In this document: piece by piece, positions 41,909 through 52,959 of the stretch | Position numbering within the stretch: position 1 is the stretch's first letter | Layout: each line of letters starts with the position of its first letter | Position numbers and translations under genes: made by a program | From: Shinisaurus crocodilurus | Lineage: Eukaryota; Chordata; Lepidosauria; Squamata; Shinisauridae | Direction of reading: 5' to 3' | Length of the DNA stretch: 64,000 bases | Assembly (NCBI GenBank): GCA_021292165.1 | Contig: CM037879.1 | Coordinates: 250,523,438-250,587,437, forward strand | Notes under the pieces: generated by a model | What the model was told of the DNA's origin: nothing | Database searches by the model: none | What the model saw: the letters and a program-made list of their open reading frames with translations, nothing else

Positions 41909-43677
41909 CTCAGTTTTACTGTGGAATGCAGTTTCTTTGCTACTCAGAAGCCTGGATGGATTTCTAGTACCTACTAGTCAGCTTGGAAGCAAGTGTTATG
42001 GAAATCTAGTTTTCTGTTTGATATGAAAGACTAATCACTATAGATTAGTTTAAAGCTCCTTGGCACTGAAGGAAACTCCATTTTCAGTGGAGTTGTCAAG
42101 AAATGATGAGGGCCACCACAGTCATAGTCATGGTCCTGGCTGAACAATTATATACAGAATATACAGTTCTACTGGTGTCTGTCTCTTGCTGTGAGGCAAG
42201 AAGTCAAACTGGGGTCTGAAGGGAGTTCCTGCCTACTTCAGAAGAACACAAAGAGACTTCCAGGTGACCCCAGAGGATGAGACCTTTCCCAAGTTGAGTG
42301 GCCTCCTGCACTTAACACGTTGCTACAGCAACATGTTTCTTAGTTATTATGAAGTGACTCATATGCTACAGGTAAAACTGAGTCTTCATTACTGAAATCT
42401 GAAAATAAGGACTGGTTTCTTATGGATGCCTTTTGCTCCTTAATAGCTTGCTATGCAGAACAGCTGCTCACTGTAGAGCCTATGATCTGCATTTGGGTAT
42501 AGAGGCATTGGGTCCTCAACTGTATCATCTGAAGAATAATGGTACTACTATTGACTGATCCTCCAAATAAACAAAAATAGATTCTTTCCCAAACTAAAAC
42601 ATAGTTATACCTAGGCAAGTTTGATCACATCATAATCAAACCTAGTCAGATTCTATTCCCACCCCCTACATATTTTTAATCAATTTCTTTGTAGCCCAAA
42701 AAGCTACATTTTATACAATTTTTAAAATGTTGATATTTGGGACACAAAAAGTTAACCCATTTAACAAGGAAAATAATCTTTGGTAGTACACTCATCCTAT
42801 TAGTCAATATTTTCATTAGCCAAGATAAGCCCAACTTACTCTATTTAGCTTGACTGTCCTTAAAACTGTCTTCCTGTATCTAACAAATGTCCTATTTGGG
42901 GTCTTTTTGGACCCCAACCTGACTCCCAAGACAGATGGGGGTATAAAATGTCCAACCATACCACTTTTTTTTTTTTGTTATTCATCGTTATGAAGCGTGT
43001 TTAACAATAGCAAAACACCGAGATCCATAAAACACAAAATCACATAAGGTGGAACGTTTGTTTTGAATACACATTAACATACGTATATGTGTGTTTTTGT
43101 ATAGAGAATAACCAACATTTCTGAATCTTCAAACATCAAATATTTTTATTTTCAATTAGAAACAATAAAAACAATGTTTTTGAACAAAAGATGGCAGAAC
43201 ACCATCACAAACTGGCATGAACTGGGAACAAACACACATATGATTTTTGAACACTAGTGTTGCTCATCTTTGTGGTCATTTTTCTACTCCATACACAAAA
43301 CTGTCTCGGGTGAGGCAAATGTCCCCTATGAAAGGCCATTATTTGTGCCAACCTACTGGCACAAAGAGCACTTCACTTCAGCAATGAAGTGCTCCTTACA
43401 AACAAACCTCCCACTGCTGGTGCACTCTCTTGCAGTTTATTTACTGCTCTTACACAGAAGTGACAGCGTCCTTTTGATCCAAAGGGTTGTACAGGTGGAG
43501 GCAGAGGTTGGTGTACACAACTAGTGGGGTAGACTGAAGTAGCTATGTAGACAGTATGTCTAAATGATGGCACAATCCAATCTGTCCCTGACAATGGTCT
43601 ACAACTCTGGGAGGAATGGTGAAAATGGATCTCCACATTGGTCACATCTTAGTAGTGAGCTGGGTTTGTGCCATATA
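41909..43677. other. Unassigned AT-rich intron
   Basis: There is no ATF7IP exon here. A small imperfect palindrome, gagcacttcacttcagcaat, lies near 43368. Open frames on both strands around 43270-43645 look random. Confidence 0.4.
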
Positions 43678-43844
43678 CCGAATTTTTCGCTCCATAAGAC
43701 GCACCGGACCATAAGACACACTTATGGTACCAAAAAAAATAATTTTTTTTTAAAATCAACTTCTGTGAGGAATCAGCTGAGAGGCGCCCTACCCAGTAGG
43801 CCTCCGCTCTTCCGGACCAGCAGAGGAAAGTAAAATAAAAATAA

Positions 43845-43883
<39 letters not shown>

Positions 43884-45071
43884 TTTTAAAAATATATATA
43901 TCAGCTGTTCCGTGGGGAATCAGCTGAGAGGCGGGGGCTTCCCCCACTCTGCCCAGGAGTCTTCCACTCTTCCAGACCAGAAGAGGAAAGTAAAAAAATA
44001 AAATAATAATATATTATTATTATTTTATTTTTTAAAAAACCAGCTGTTCCACGGGGAATCAGCTGAGAGGCCGGGGCTTCCCCCGCCATGCCCAGGAGTC
44101 CTCCGCTCTTCCGGACCACCAGAGGAAAGTTAAAAAAAAATAATAATAATAATTATAATTATTATTATTATTTTATTTTTTAAAAATCAGCTGTTCCACG
44201 GGGAATCAGCTGAGAGGCAGGGGCTTCCCCTGCCCTGCCCAGGAGTCCTCCGCTCTTCCGGACCAGCAGAGGAAAGTTAAAAAATAAAAATAAAATAAAA
44301 TAATAATAATTTTATTTTTTTTTAAATCAGCTGTTCCACGGAGAATCAGCTGAGAGTTAGGGGCTTCCCCCGCCCTGCCCAGGAGTCCTCCGCTCTTCCG
44401 GACCAGCAGAGGAAAGTTAAAAAATAAAAATAAAATAAAATAATAATAATTATTATTATTTTATTTTTTTAAAAATCAGCTGTTCCGCGGGGAATCAGCT
44501 GAGAGGCGGGGGCTTCCCCCGCCCTGCCCAGGAGTCCTCCGCTCTTCCGGACCACCAGAGAATAGTAAAAAAAATATTTAAAATAAAATAATAATAATAA
44601 TAATAATAATTTTATTTTTAAAAAAAATCAGCTGTTCCGCGGGGAATCAGCTGAGAGGCAGGGGCTTCCCCCGCCCTGCCCAGGAGTCCTCCGCTCTTCC
44701 GGACCAGCAGAGGAAAGATTTAAAAAAAAATTTTTTTTTAAAAAAAATCAGCTGTTTGGCGGGAATCAGCTGTTCCGCGGGAATCAGCTGTTTGGCGGGG
44801 GCTTCCCCCGCCCTGCCCAGGAGTCCTCCGCTCCGGACCAGCAGAGGAAAGTTAAAAAAAAAAAAAAAAAAATTTAAATCAGCTGTTTGGCAGGGGCTTC
44901 CCCCGCCCTGCCCAGGAGTCCTCCGCTCTGGACCAGCAGAGGAAAGTTAAAAAAAATATATATTTTTTTACTGTATTCACTCCATAGTGTATTACTGTAT
45001 TCACGCACAGACATTTCCACCTAGTTTTTTTTTGGGGGGGGGGAGTGCGTCTTATGGAGCGAAAAATACGG
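43678..45071. mobile_element. TA-flanked MITE (copy 3) with internal satellite
   Basis: The ends ccgaatttttcgctccataa and the complement of cttatggagcgaaaaatacg are flanked by TA at 43676-43677 and 45072-45073. The interior (43757-44945) is a tandem array of about 8-9 units of 120-150 bp. Each has tcagctgttccgcggggaat, a ggcgggggcttcccccgccc hairpin and gaccagcagaggaaagt, followed by A/T-rich spacers. Copy 1 (17114-17378) has only one such unit. Confidence 0.82.
43849..43883. repeat. (AAT)n microsatellite
   Basis: A run of AAT/ATA triplets lies within the spacer between satellite units of the MITE. Similar short runs occur in the other spacers. Confidence 0.85.
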
Positions 45072-45604
45072 TAGCTGGTCAAACACTAGTGTGAAGACAT
45101 GTGAGAAACCTCTGCCAGAACATTCCTGTGCAAATAACTATAGAATTTGCTTCAAGTAGTGAAATGTGGAACCCTCTTTCACTCAAATTCTATTTATGAG
45201 CTTCCTCCATGAGCAACAAGCTATTTCTCCCTGAGATTTTTTAATTGTATTAAGATGCTTTGATGCATGGATGTATTCTTAATACTGCTTGGGAATTGTC
45301 AAGCATGAGTGAATAGGCAGCAACTGCGCAATACTCCTGGTCATCATGTGTCACTGTCAGTGGCTGCCCCAGGACTGGCATCTGTTACCACATTGCACAT
45401 CTTCTATTCTTCCCACCCATCCCCCATTATTCTCCCCATATCAAAATGGAGTCTAATAAATGGGAGTCATGGAGGCAGACAGAATTCAGATAGGGATTAG
45501 GAAATCCCCATCCCAGCAATGGGGGTACTGAGACTAAAGTTAAATATTGCTATCGGGAAGGGAGGATAGATTCTCGTTGCAGTTGAGTAAGGGGTTAATA
45601 TAAT

Positions 45605-46246
45605 CAACCCTCTCACCGGATCGTCACCTTGAAATGGTGAGTGGGCTTGCGTGTTCCGATGAAACCTGTGAGCAATGGGAAGATAGGCGAACAAATGTCA
45701 GTGTACCGGAAGAAGCAAAGACTACTAGCGTTGAAAAAATGATCCTTCAACGCCAACTTCAGTGGACCGGTTATGTTGTTCGAATGCCTGACTGCCGTCT
45801 CCCAAAGCAGTTACTTTATTCCCAACTCAAGGATGGAAAGTGGAATATCGGTGGTCAATATAAGAGGTTTAAAGATGTTCATAAGGCTAATCTCAAAAAA
45901 TGCAATATAAACATCGAGAATTGGGAAGCTCTGGCCCATGAACGATCTAACTGGAGGTTGGCCTTTCACAAAGGTTCTATGGACTTTGAAGAAGCCCGAG
46001 TGCAAGGTGAAAGGGAGAAACATGCTAAGCAAAAAGCACATCAAATGAATCCTTTACAGGACCACCTTCCATCTGGTAACCTGTGTCCTCACTGTGGGAA
46101 GCTGTGTGGATCTAGAATTGGCCTCCACAGTCACTTACAGACCCATCGCTAGAGTCTACACAACTTTCTTTAGAATTTCCTCCTTTTAAAATCTTTTTGT
46201 AAATTTTTATCCTGGAAGACAATCTTACTCGGTCACGAGTGATTGC

Positions 46247-46290
<44 letters not shown>
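45605..46290 (+). mobile_element. Non-LTR retrotransposon of an I-like group, internally deleted
   Basis: A 172-residue frame (45634-46152) joins a short N-terminal piece to a C-terminal end. The C-terminal end contains LQRQLQWTGYVVRMPDCRLP, LLYSQLKDGKW and RFKDVHKANLKKCNINIENW, then a C2H2-type finger, CPHCGKLCGSRIGLHSHLQT. The 3' end reads cgagtgattgcatgatgatg and passes into (ATG)n (46248-46288). Endonuclease and reverse transcriptase are missing. The tail style and finger fit LINEs of the I/Nimb/RTE-like kind, but the clade is unsure. Confidence 0.65.
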
Positions 46291-46516
46291 TGTAATCAAG
46301 TTCTGAGCATGCACTAACAGCAGCTACCAGTCTCATAGGACTGGTCAGAGGAATGCTGACTGCACTGGTACAAAAGTGGGAAATGAGCTTGAAATCATCT
46401 TATTTATTATGAAAGCAGTAAACATTTGGGGTAAAGTTGTCTGACTCAAAATAAAAACAAGTATTATGAGCAGTGAAAATTTATAGTAGAAGTCCATTAT
46501 TTACAACCTCATCAGT

Positions 46517-46690
46517 ATCATAGAATAGTAGAGTTGGAAGGGGCCTATAAGGCCATTGAGTCCAACCCCCTGCTCAGTGCAGGAATCCAGGTCAAAGCAT
46601 CCCCGACAGATGGCTGTCCAGCTGCACTTTGAATGCCTCTAGTGTGGGAGTGCCCACCACCTCCCTAGGTGCTTGTAGCACCTACAGGCG
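46517..46690 (-). mobile_element. CR1 3' end fragment
   Basis: Read on the minus strand this is the CR1 3' end: ccacactagaggcattcaaa, then ggacagccatctgtcgggga, and ending in ccaactctactattctatga. It matches the end of the long CR1 at 56150-56301. No 5S part is present, unlike 7451-7630 and 50649-50805. Confidence 0.85.
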
Positions 46691-47695
46691 CTGCAATGAG
46701 TAAGTGCAGGAGGGCGAGCTGGGGTGGGGGAAGCAACCTTTCTTAGCGTGGGCACTGCTCAGCTGAGCGCTCTGCCATGCCGAGAAAGGGCCAGGGATGG
46801 GGCCAATGGCGCTGTGTTTCCTCTTGAGGAAACGCATCACCATGGGGTTCATTGCTTTTGCTTGGCGGGGCCACAACTCAGCTGAGTAGCAGCCCCACCG
46901 AGTAAGGGCAACAAGCCACTGACAGCTGCCGAAAAGTGCCACTAGGGCATTTTGGGGCAGCTGTCCTCCCCACTCCTTGCCCCTTAGTGAGGACTGAAGG
47001 AAGAAGAGAGGAGGAGCGGAGGTCCTTCCGGATCCCCGGTCAGGCACAACCGGGACCTGGGGCAACTTTAAGCTCACAGAGGCGTCAGAGTCTCTATGGC
47101 TTTAAAGTGACGTGTGAACCTGACCTGTGTCTCTTGAACTCTCAGTTGAGAGATTAGATTAGCTGCTCTTTTCTACAGTTTCTACCAACAGAAAAATACT
47201 TTGCTATTTGTCAAGGATTTGCTGGGATTTGTTGAACCTGCTGGTTTTATGTTTGCTGGTGTTCACTGTATATTAGTCACATTTTTCTTTTGAAAGTTTT
47301 AGATGTTTTTGAGTTAGATCCACATTAAGGGTGGAATCCAGTTGAATCCTTCTGCTGACATAATTGCTTGTCAGGAGAATGTGCAGGGACCCAAACCCTT
47401 CCCTATACACCCTCAAAATCTGTTCTGGAGGGCTGGGGGCCCTCTGGACCAGATTTTGGGGGTGGGGGCAAGAGAGGAGGAGACAGTCCTGTCGCTCATG
47501 CAGTGTTGGAATTTACCCTGGGTATGGGCCCATTGAAACTTATGGGGCAAGTAAGTCATACTGGTTTCAATGGGACTAAAGCATGACTAACCTGGTCTGT
47601 ATCCAAACCACTGTATGCCACTTTTAGTACACTGTGAGGAAGGGGGCAGAGAAATGTGATAAATATAAAATAAGGGGGGTTTTTTTGTCTTCCAG

Positions 47696-47771
47696 AGTGG
47701 AAAAGCCACAGGCAGTGGAGGAGCAGTAATTGATCTTACACTGGATGATGAAGATGATGGCTCTTCTCAAG
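47696..47771 (+). CDS. ATF7IP: ATF7IP exon: SUMO-interacting motif
   Basis: The exon lies between acceptor tgtcttccag and donor gtaagt and enters in phase 0. It reads SGKATGSGGAVIDLTLDD and EDDGSSQ, then leaves one base. VIDLTLDDEDD is a classic SUMO-interacting motif: a hydrophobic core (V-I-D-L-T) followed by acidic residues. In the known protein this motif binds SUMO and SUMO-modified partners such as MBD1. Sequence and position agree closely with vertebrate ATF7IP. Confidence 0.96.
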
Positions 47772-48212
47772 GTAAGTGAGAATATATGCTTGAGCCATGA
47801 TGGGACTTGGCTTGCTGGAGCTAATGAATGGGCTGTACTGGAACCTATTAGCTGCCAAAGATGAGAAATGCTTGCTAAGTAAAATGATTCCATCAGAAAT
47901 TACTATTAAAGTAAGTTAGTTTTAAACTTCCAAATTAAATGTCTTCCAGTGTTCTAGGGAGCAATTCTCCTGTAGGTATTAGCAATAAGATGTATGCAAT
48001 GTGCCTGTTCTTAAATTAATAGGATACCTCTAACAGGGTAGGCCACACTAAAGGTGCCCTACCCCTTCCACTTAAAAAAAAAATCAACATGTTTTCTTAC
48101 TGGCAGCTGGGAATGTTGTGAAATAGGTTTCTGTTGGTGCTGAAAACTTTGGGTACAAAGGAGTTGTTTCGTCTGTTGTGGCTCAGCCCCCACCTCTGCC
48201 TTGTACTTAGTG

Positions 48213-48480
48213 GGGCTGTTTGCACGACATGACAACTCACTGTGGGTTATAACCCACAGTGAGGCTGTGGTGCATGTGGGGAGCACGCAACCTCCTTTTT
48301 GAATATGGGTTATGCAAGGGTTAAACAACCCTTGCATAACCCTTGGTCTTGGTTATGCCAGGGTTAAACAACCCTTGCATAACCCTTGGTCTGTTTTAGG
48401 GTTATGGAAGGTTTGTTTAATCCTCACATGACTCACGCTCACCAGGTTCACATGACACAACAACCCCCGAGCCGGGGTTG
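48213..48480. repeat. Palindrome-rich element with ggttYgcacgacacaac ends
   Basis: The left end gctgtttgcacgacatgaca resembles the inverted right end ggttgttgtgtcatgtgaac. Inside, 48307-48342 is a perfect hairpin (arms gggttatgcaagggtt, loop aaac), almost repeated at 48350-48386. Confidence 0.55.
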
Positions 48481-48539
48481 CATATTCAACCTGACACCCA
48501 CAACGAGCTGCAGTGTGTCAACTGAAGCCGGTCAGTCTT

Positions 48540-48665
48540 GGGCATATTACTTGTCCTTTGCCATGCTTTCCATGGCAGCCATTTTGTGGTGGTGCGCAGG
48601 ACAGTTTCTCAAATTGCCAAATGTACCCACAGCCCAAAAAAGGTTGCCTGCCCCTCAGCTATAAC
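48540..48665. repeat. hAT-like fragment related to 20150-20716
   Basis: The segment gcagccattttgtggtggtg and the following aaattgccaaatgtacccac match the element at 20600-20690. It ends in a cctgcccctcag-like terminus. Confidence 0.55.
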
Positions 48666-48689
48666 AACAAATAATCCTGTTGCACTTTA

Positions 48690-48765
48690 AAGGCTAACAA
48701 ATTTATTACGGCATAAGTTTTGATGGACCAGAGTCCACTTCATTAGATGCATGAAGTCAGGACTT
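48690..48765. repeat. Dispersed repeat ending acttcattagatgc
   Basis: This is the intact version of the block that is split by the hAT MITE at 8595-9160. Confidence 0.5.
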
Positions 48766-49165
48766 CTTCTTTTATATATATAGATTAGATACAGAACTGT
48801 AACCAAAGTATCTTGCTAGATTTTGTATTATTATTCTAAGTTAGCACTCCATTTCTTAAGGACTTCAGATATTTTAAATAGATTTTAGACTAGATTCTTG
48901 GACTGTGCTCACAACTTTCAGTCCACTATAGATCCTGTGTAAAATGAAACAGGTGAGTACATGGATGTTTTTCCTCTTAAGCATAGCCCCCCCCCCCCCA
49001 AATGAAAATGAGAAACTGTGTTGGAGTATACTGCTACTTCAGCAAGCATTGTCGAGGAAGTCATTTGGAGTGGAATGGCAGAAGGATGTCATGAAATTAC
49101 TTGTTTTTCCTCCTTCTTGTTTCTGTTTTCTATAATTGCATATTGATTTTTGTTGTTGTAAGCAG

Positions 49166-49321
49166 AAGGCAAGAAACAGAACCAGTCTAACATGTCTGGA
49201 ATGGGCCTGTCAACTCAGTCTATAGCTCGTCCCCTGCAACCAGTACAGACAAACCCTCTCCAACAAGCAGGTGCACCGACAAGTGGCCTTTCGCAGACCA
49301 CCATACATGTTCTCCCCACAG
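49166..49321 (+). CDS. ATF7IP: ATF7IP exon: linker after the SUMO-interacting motif
   Basis: The first two bases complete a Glu codon. The frame reads GKKQNQSNMSGMGLSTQSIA, RPLQPVQTNPLQQAGAPTSG and LSQTTIHVLPT, ending one base into Ala. The RPLQP and SQTTIHVLPT blocks are conserved in ATF7IP. The acceptor is a tandem aag-cag at 49160-49165. Use of the first AG (exon start 49163) would add one Ala codon in frame, so both products are possible. The donor is gtaatg. Confidence 0.93.
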
Positions 49322-50132
49322 GTAATGTCACACTTTTTTGAGCTGGTAAATGCTTTTTGAAGTTTTCTGTTGAGCACCATTGCTGTAGAAGAGAGGGTTG
49401 TTCAAGGGATCATTCTGACCATATTTTGAGGCAACAATTATTTTTCTTACATTCAGGCCAGGTAGGCCTTCTTGTATATAGCTGTGGAAATAGACACACA
49501 AGTTAGGAAAATGTGTTAGTTCAGTATACAAGAAGAGACATTCTAGGACAGTGAACTGCGCCCTGGATGCAGTTTTTGCAGGTAGTCATATAAATGTAGA
49601 AATACAGGATTTTTCATTGCAGTATAATGCAAGATTATATCTTGCACTTGAATGCTGTCTAGAGGGGATAATGGGAGAAAATTTATTTGGTGACCCTCTC
49701 GAGGAATGTAAACCTATATTTGAAGAGTTTCCATCCGTTCATTATGAAAGTGATAAACTAGTTACAATTAAAGGTTCAGAAAGCTATGAGTATGTGTTTG
49801 CCTGTGTGTGAGGAATTATAGCTAGAACCCAGTTAGTCCTGATGAGAGCTGGTAGATCACTTGGCATTCTCTAGCCAGAATAATTCTATATCAAATTGAC
49901 CTATGTGGTGTGAAGTCCAATAGTGGTTTTCCTGTAAATGCTAAATAATTTGAATGCCAGCTCTTACTGTGTTGCTTTTTATTTTCCTCTGTAAATTCTT
50001 TTTCTAAAAGACAAATCTAATTGAGTATTATGAGAAATCGCTTGAATTACATGCTTCCATTTTCTGCAATGTATGCTTTCTGGACTGAGAACACCATTGA
50101 TCCTGTTTATTCCAACTTCACATTTCTTCTAG
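49322..50132. other. Unassigned intron
   Basis: The open frame at 49551-49811 has no recognisable domain and no splice context that I trust. Confidence 0.5.
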
Positions 50133-50318
50133 CTCAGACAACTGTGAATGTAACCCATCGTCCAGTGACTCAGGCAGCTGCCAGGCTCCCAGTACCGAGA
50201 GCCTCTGCTAACCATCAAGTGGTCTATACTACCCTTCCTGCACCATCAGGGCAGAATCCTGTGCGGACCACTGTCATGCAGAGCCCTAGTTTAAGGCAGG
50301 TCAACCCACAAAGTTCAG
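50133..50318 (+). CDS. ATF7IP: ATF7IP exon: conserved VNVTHRPVTQ region
   Basis: The exon lies between acceptor tttcttctag and donor gtaagc. After the shared Ala codon it reads QTTVNVTHRPVTQAAARLPV, PRASANHQVVYTTLPAPSGQ and NPVRTTVMQSPSLRQVNPQS. It is strongly conserved in ATF7IP and belongs to the C-terminal half that in the known protein contributes to binding of MBD1. The open frame that continues past the donor to 50473 is intron. Confidence 0.96.
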
Positions 50319-50648
50319 GTAAGCAGCCTTGCTCATTGATAGTTTTGTACTCTGGGCAGAATCTGATAGGATTTTTATTTGATATATTCAAAATATCACA
50401 GGAATGTGGGGACAAATCTCAGGTTTTTGTTAAGGTATTAGATTTTTTGAAACCATTGCTAATGGTGAGATAGTTGCTGGTTTTCCAAGTGGTATGTGTT
50501 TTTGGATGAGCTCTGGTGACACAAAATACCAGAACATGGGTGAAATTTGACATGCATAAGATAAATTTGACATGCAAATTTGACTCTAGTAAAAAATACT
50601 CTACCTAGAAAGTGGTTATAATGCAGATATGACTGTTACTGTATATAG

Positions 50649-50805
50649 GATCATAGAGTTGGAAGGGGCCTACAAGGCCATTGAGTCCAACCCCCTGCTC
50701 AATGCAGGAAACTAGAGGAGGGGTCTCCCATCCAAGTAATAACCAGGCCTGATCCTGCTTAGCTTTCCACGCTCAGACAAGCTGAGCCAGCGTGAGCCGC
50801 AGGCC
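50649..50805 (-). mobile_element. Chimeric SINE: 5S rRNA-derived head with CR1-type tail (copy 2)
   Basis: Minus strand: the 5S-like head (about 50723-50795) keeps ggaaagctaagcaggatcag, cctggttattacttggatgg and gagacc, covering the A-box, intermediate element and C-box of the 5S internal promoter. After cctcctctagtttcctgcat the CR1 3' end begins and ends in ccaactctatgatc. It is better preserved than copy 1. The breakpoint between the two parts is identical in both copies. Confidence 0.83.
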
Positions 50806-51664
50806 TGTTTGCTTTGTGTGTATTTACATAACTTAATTATCACTTTGCAACTTCATTCTAGTGAAACATTTTAGTTGTGAGCAATTGTTTCTGATGTCAC
50901 TCTTGTCTGTCTCCTTGAAAGATGATTTCAACTGGAATTCACTGTGTTGGCCTCTTTGGCGTTACATGCCACTTAAACTCTGTGCTAAGGGTTTCTGACC
51001 CTCTATTCTTCTTTTTGCAAGGTGTAGATCTTATTTAAATATGAATTCTGTAAGGCTTTTGACATATGTCAAAGCTTACAATCTTAATTCATTTTCTTTG
51101 TTTATACAGCTGTTCTATATCCCCATCATTATCAACTTATGACACCAGAAATCACTCCATGTAGATAGTCCCAAGCATCCGCAGGAGTGCAACTGCCTAT
51201 AGGAAGTAATAAGTGACCTTGCACATCCTCAGATATGGCTGATACTTCTGGGCAGCAATTCACATGCACAGCAGCACAGTTTTGCTATCCCCACCTGGAG
51301 CATCAGTTGGATTTGTTGATATGCTGGGTCAGATGTTTCCTCCACATGACAGTGTCCTCAGTGATACTTTGCATGGAGCAATTTATGAAGGTCTGAGCAA
51401 GCCCAAATACTTAATAACAAATACAAATTAGGTTTTTTAATTGTTTTTATTGAAAAGCTTTTGCAATACAAAAAAATACAATCAATTCATTATAAACATA
51501 CAACAAACACAAATTAGTGCAGTGATCTGCATGCTTCCATCTGATCTGTGAAATGAAATCATTTATAACATAGATTCACAAGATCATTGGTGACATGGTT
51601 CACCCTTAATAACCATATCAGGAAAGCATCATGCAGCTGAGGATCCACTACTGTTTGATTATAT
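50806..51664. other. Unassigned intron
   Basis: I see no coding or repeat feature beyond short AT-rich runs. Confidence 0.45.
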
Positions 51665-52600
51665 TGTGGATATTTATTTATTTATTGCATTTCTATACCA
51701 CCCAATAGCCGAAGCTCTCTGGGCTGTTTACAACAGTGCCTAAAACAAGGCCAAGATACAATTAAATAGCCATAAAATTATTCCATAATTAAGAAATTAA
51801 AAACAGTTTAAATTTTTTAAAAACAATTTAGCCACAATAACAATATTTAATACCAAATAGACTTGTTACGAACACCAGAACATGTATGCCCCATCAAGCT
51901 ATTAAAAATAACTCCAGATGTTCTTAACTGCCTCAGCACAGAAGTCTGTCTTAACCTGTCACTGAAAGGATGGTGCGAGGCAGGCCTCAGTGGGGAGATA
52001 ATTCCAGAGTGGGGGGGATGCCACTGAGAAGGCCCTCCCCCTTGTTGCTGCCTCCCTCGGAGGAGGCACTCGGAGGAAGGCCTAAGATGTTGACTGTAGT
52101 GTCCAGGTAGATTGCCGTTGGGAGAGGCGTTCCATCAAGTACTGCAGTCCCAAACCGTGTAAGGCTTTATAGGTTAAAAGCAGTACCTTGAATTGGGCTT
52201 GGAAGCATATATGCAACTAATGCAAGTGGGCCAGGATTGGTGTTATATGTTCAGACCTTCTGGTCCTTGTTACTAATCTGGCTGCCGCATTTTGCACAAG
52301 CTGCAGCTTCTGAACAGTCTTCAAGGGCAGCCACGTAGAGTGCATTGCAGTAATCTAATTTAGAGATCACCAGAGCATAGATTACTGAAAACAGGCTATT
52401 CCTGTCCAGATAGGGGTGTAGCTGGGCCACCAGCCGAAGCTGGTAGAAGGCACTCCATGCCACTGAGTCCTACTAAGCCTCAAGTGATAAAGATGGCTCA
52501 AACTGGACCCCCAAGCTACAAACCTGCTCCTTCAAGGGGAGTGCAACCCCATCCAGAACAGGTTTAACACCCTCCATCCATGAGGAGGACTTCCATTATG
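51665..52600 (-). mobile_element. L2-type LINE 3' fragment
   Basis: On the minus strand it has SAFYQLRLVAQLHPYLDRNS and ISKLDYCNALYVAALED, and a 3' end reading gggtggtatagaaatgcaat near 51680-51700. The coding part is broken by several indels. It is close to the fragment at 24117-24897. Confidence 0.8.
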
Positions 52601-52959
52601 ACTTCTATTATTATGGGTTTTTGGGAACCCACACCTTGTAGAAGTATTGAACTATATAACACTAGAAACATCTAAAACTGAAAGCTTGGGACTTTTTAAT
52701 TCTACTTCATGTGTTAGATCTCCAACTGTAGTCATACGCAAGGAGGAGTTGTGCATGACTCGCAGTGAGAGCGTTTGTGGGGATGCATGCTTCCATCCAC
52801 ATTGAATTGGAGATAGAAATGTAACCCAGCCAATGATACCAGTGTGCATCCAAACCTAATTCAAATCTGAATGCACATTGCAATGCAGGTAGAAGTGTGA
52901 TACATGTGTGCAGTGTTGTGTGCATGTTGTTGTGTGCACATTGTTGTGTGCAGTGTCAA

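Noticed and set aside
42880..42990. A further copy of the 35618-36065 block
   Set aside because: Only ggggt-ctttttgga-cccca and aaaatgtcca resemble it. Both could be chance, and the order of other blocks is not kept.
43373..43645. A piggyBac-type C-terminal zinc motif on the minus strand
   Set aside because: RCHFC is present, but the spacing of the other cysteines does not fit and there is no upstream transposase.
43760..44945. A CRISPR array, because of evenly spaced repeats
   Set aside because: Units are 120-150 bp with A/T microsatellite spacers inside a MITE in a vertebrate intron.
46112..46336. A frame encoding a long His run
   Set aside because: It is the minus-strand reading of the (ATG)n microsatellite.
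49551..49811. An extra ATF7IP exon or small gene (86 residues)
   Set aside because: It has no flanking splice sites in the right phase and no resemblance to ATF7IP between the exons it would separate.
50720..50800. A functional 5S rRNA gene
   Set aside because: Only the middle of 5S is present, with many changes and no 5S ends. It is joined to a CR1 tail twice, so it is a SINE head.
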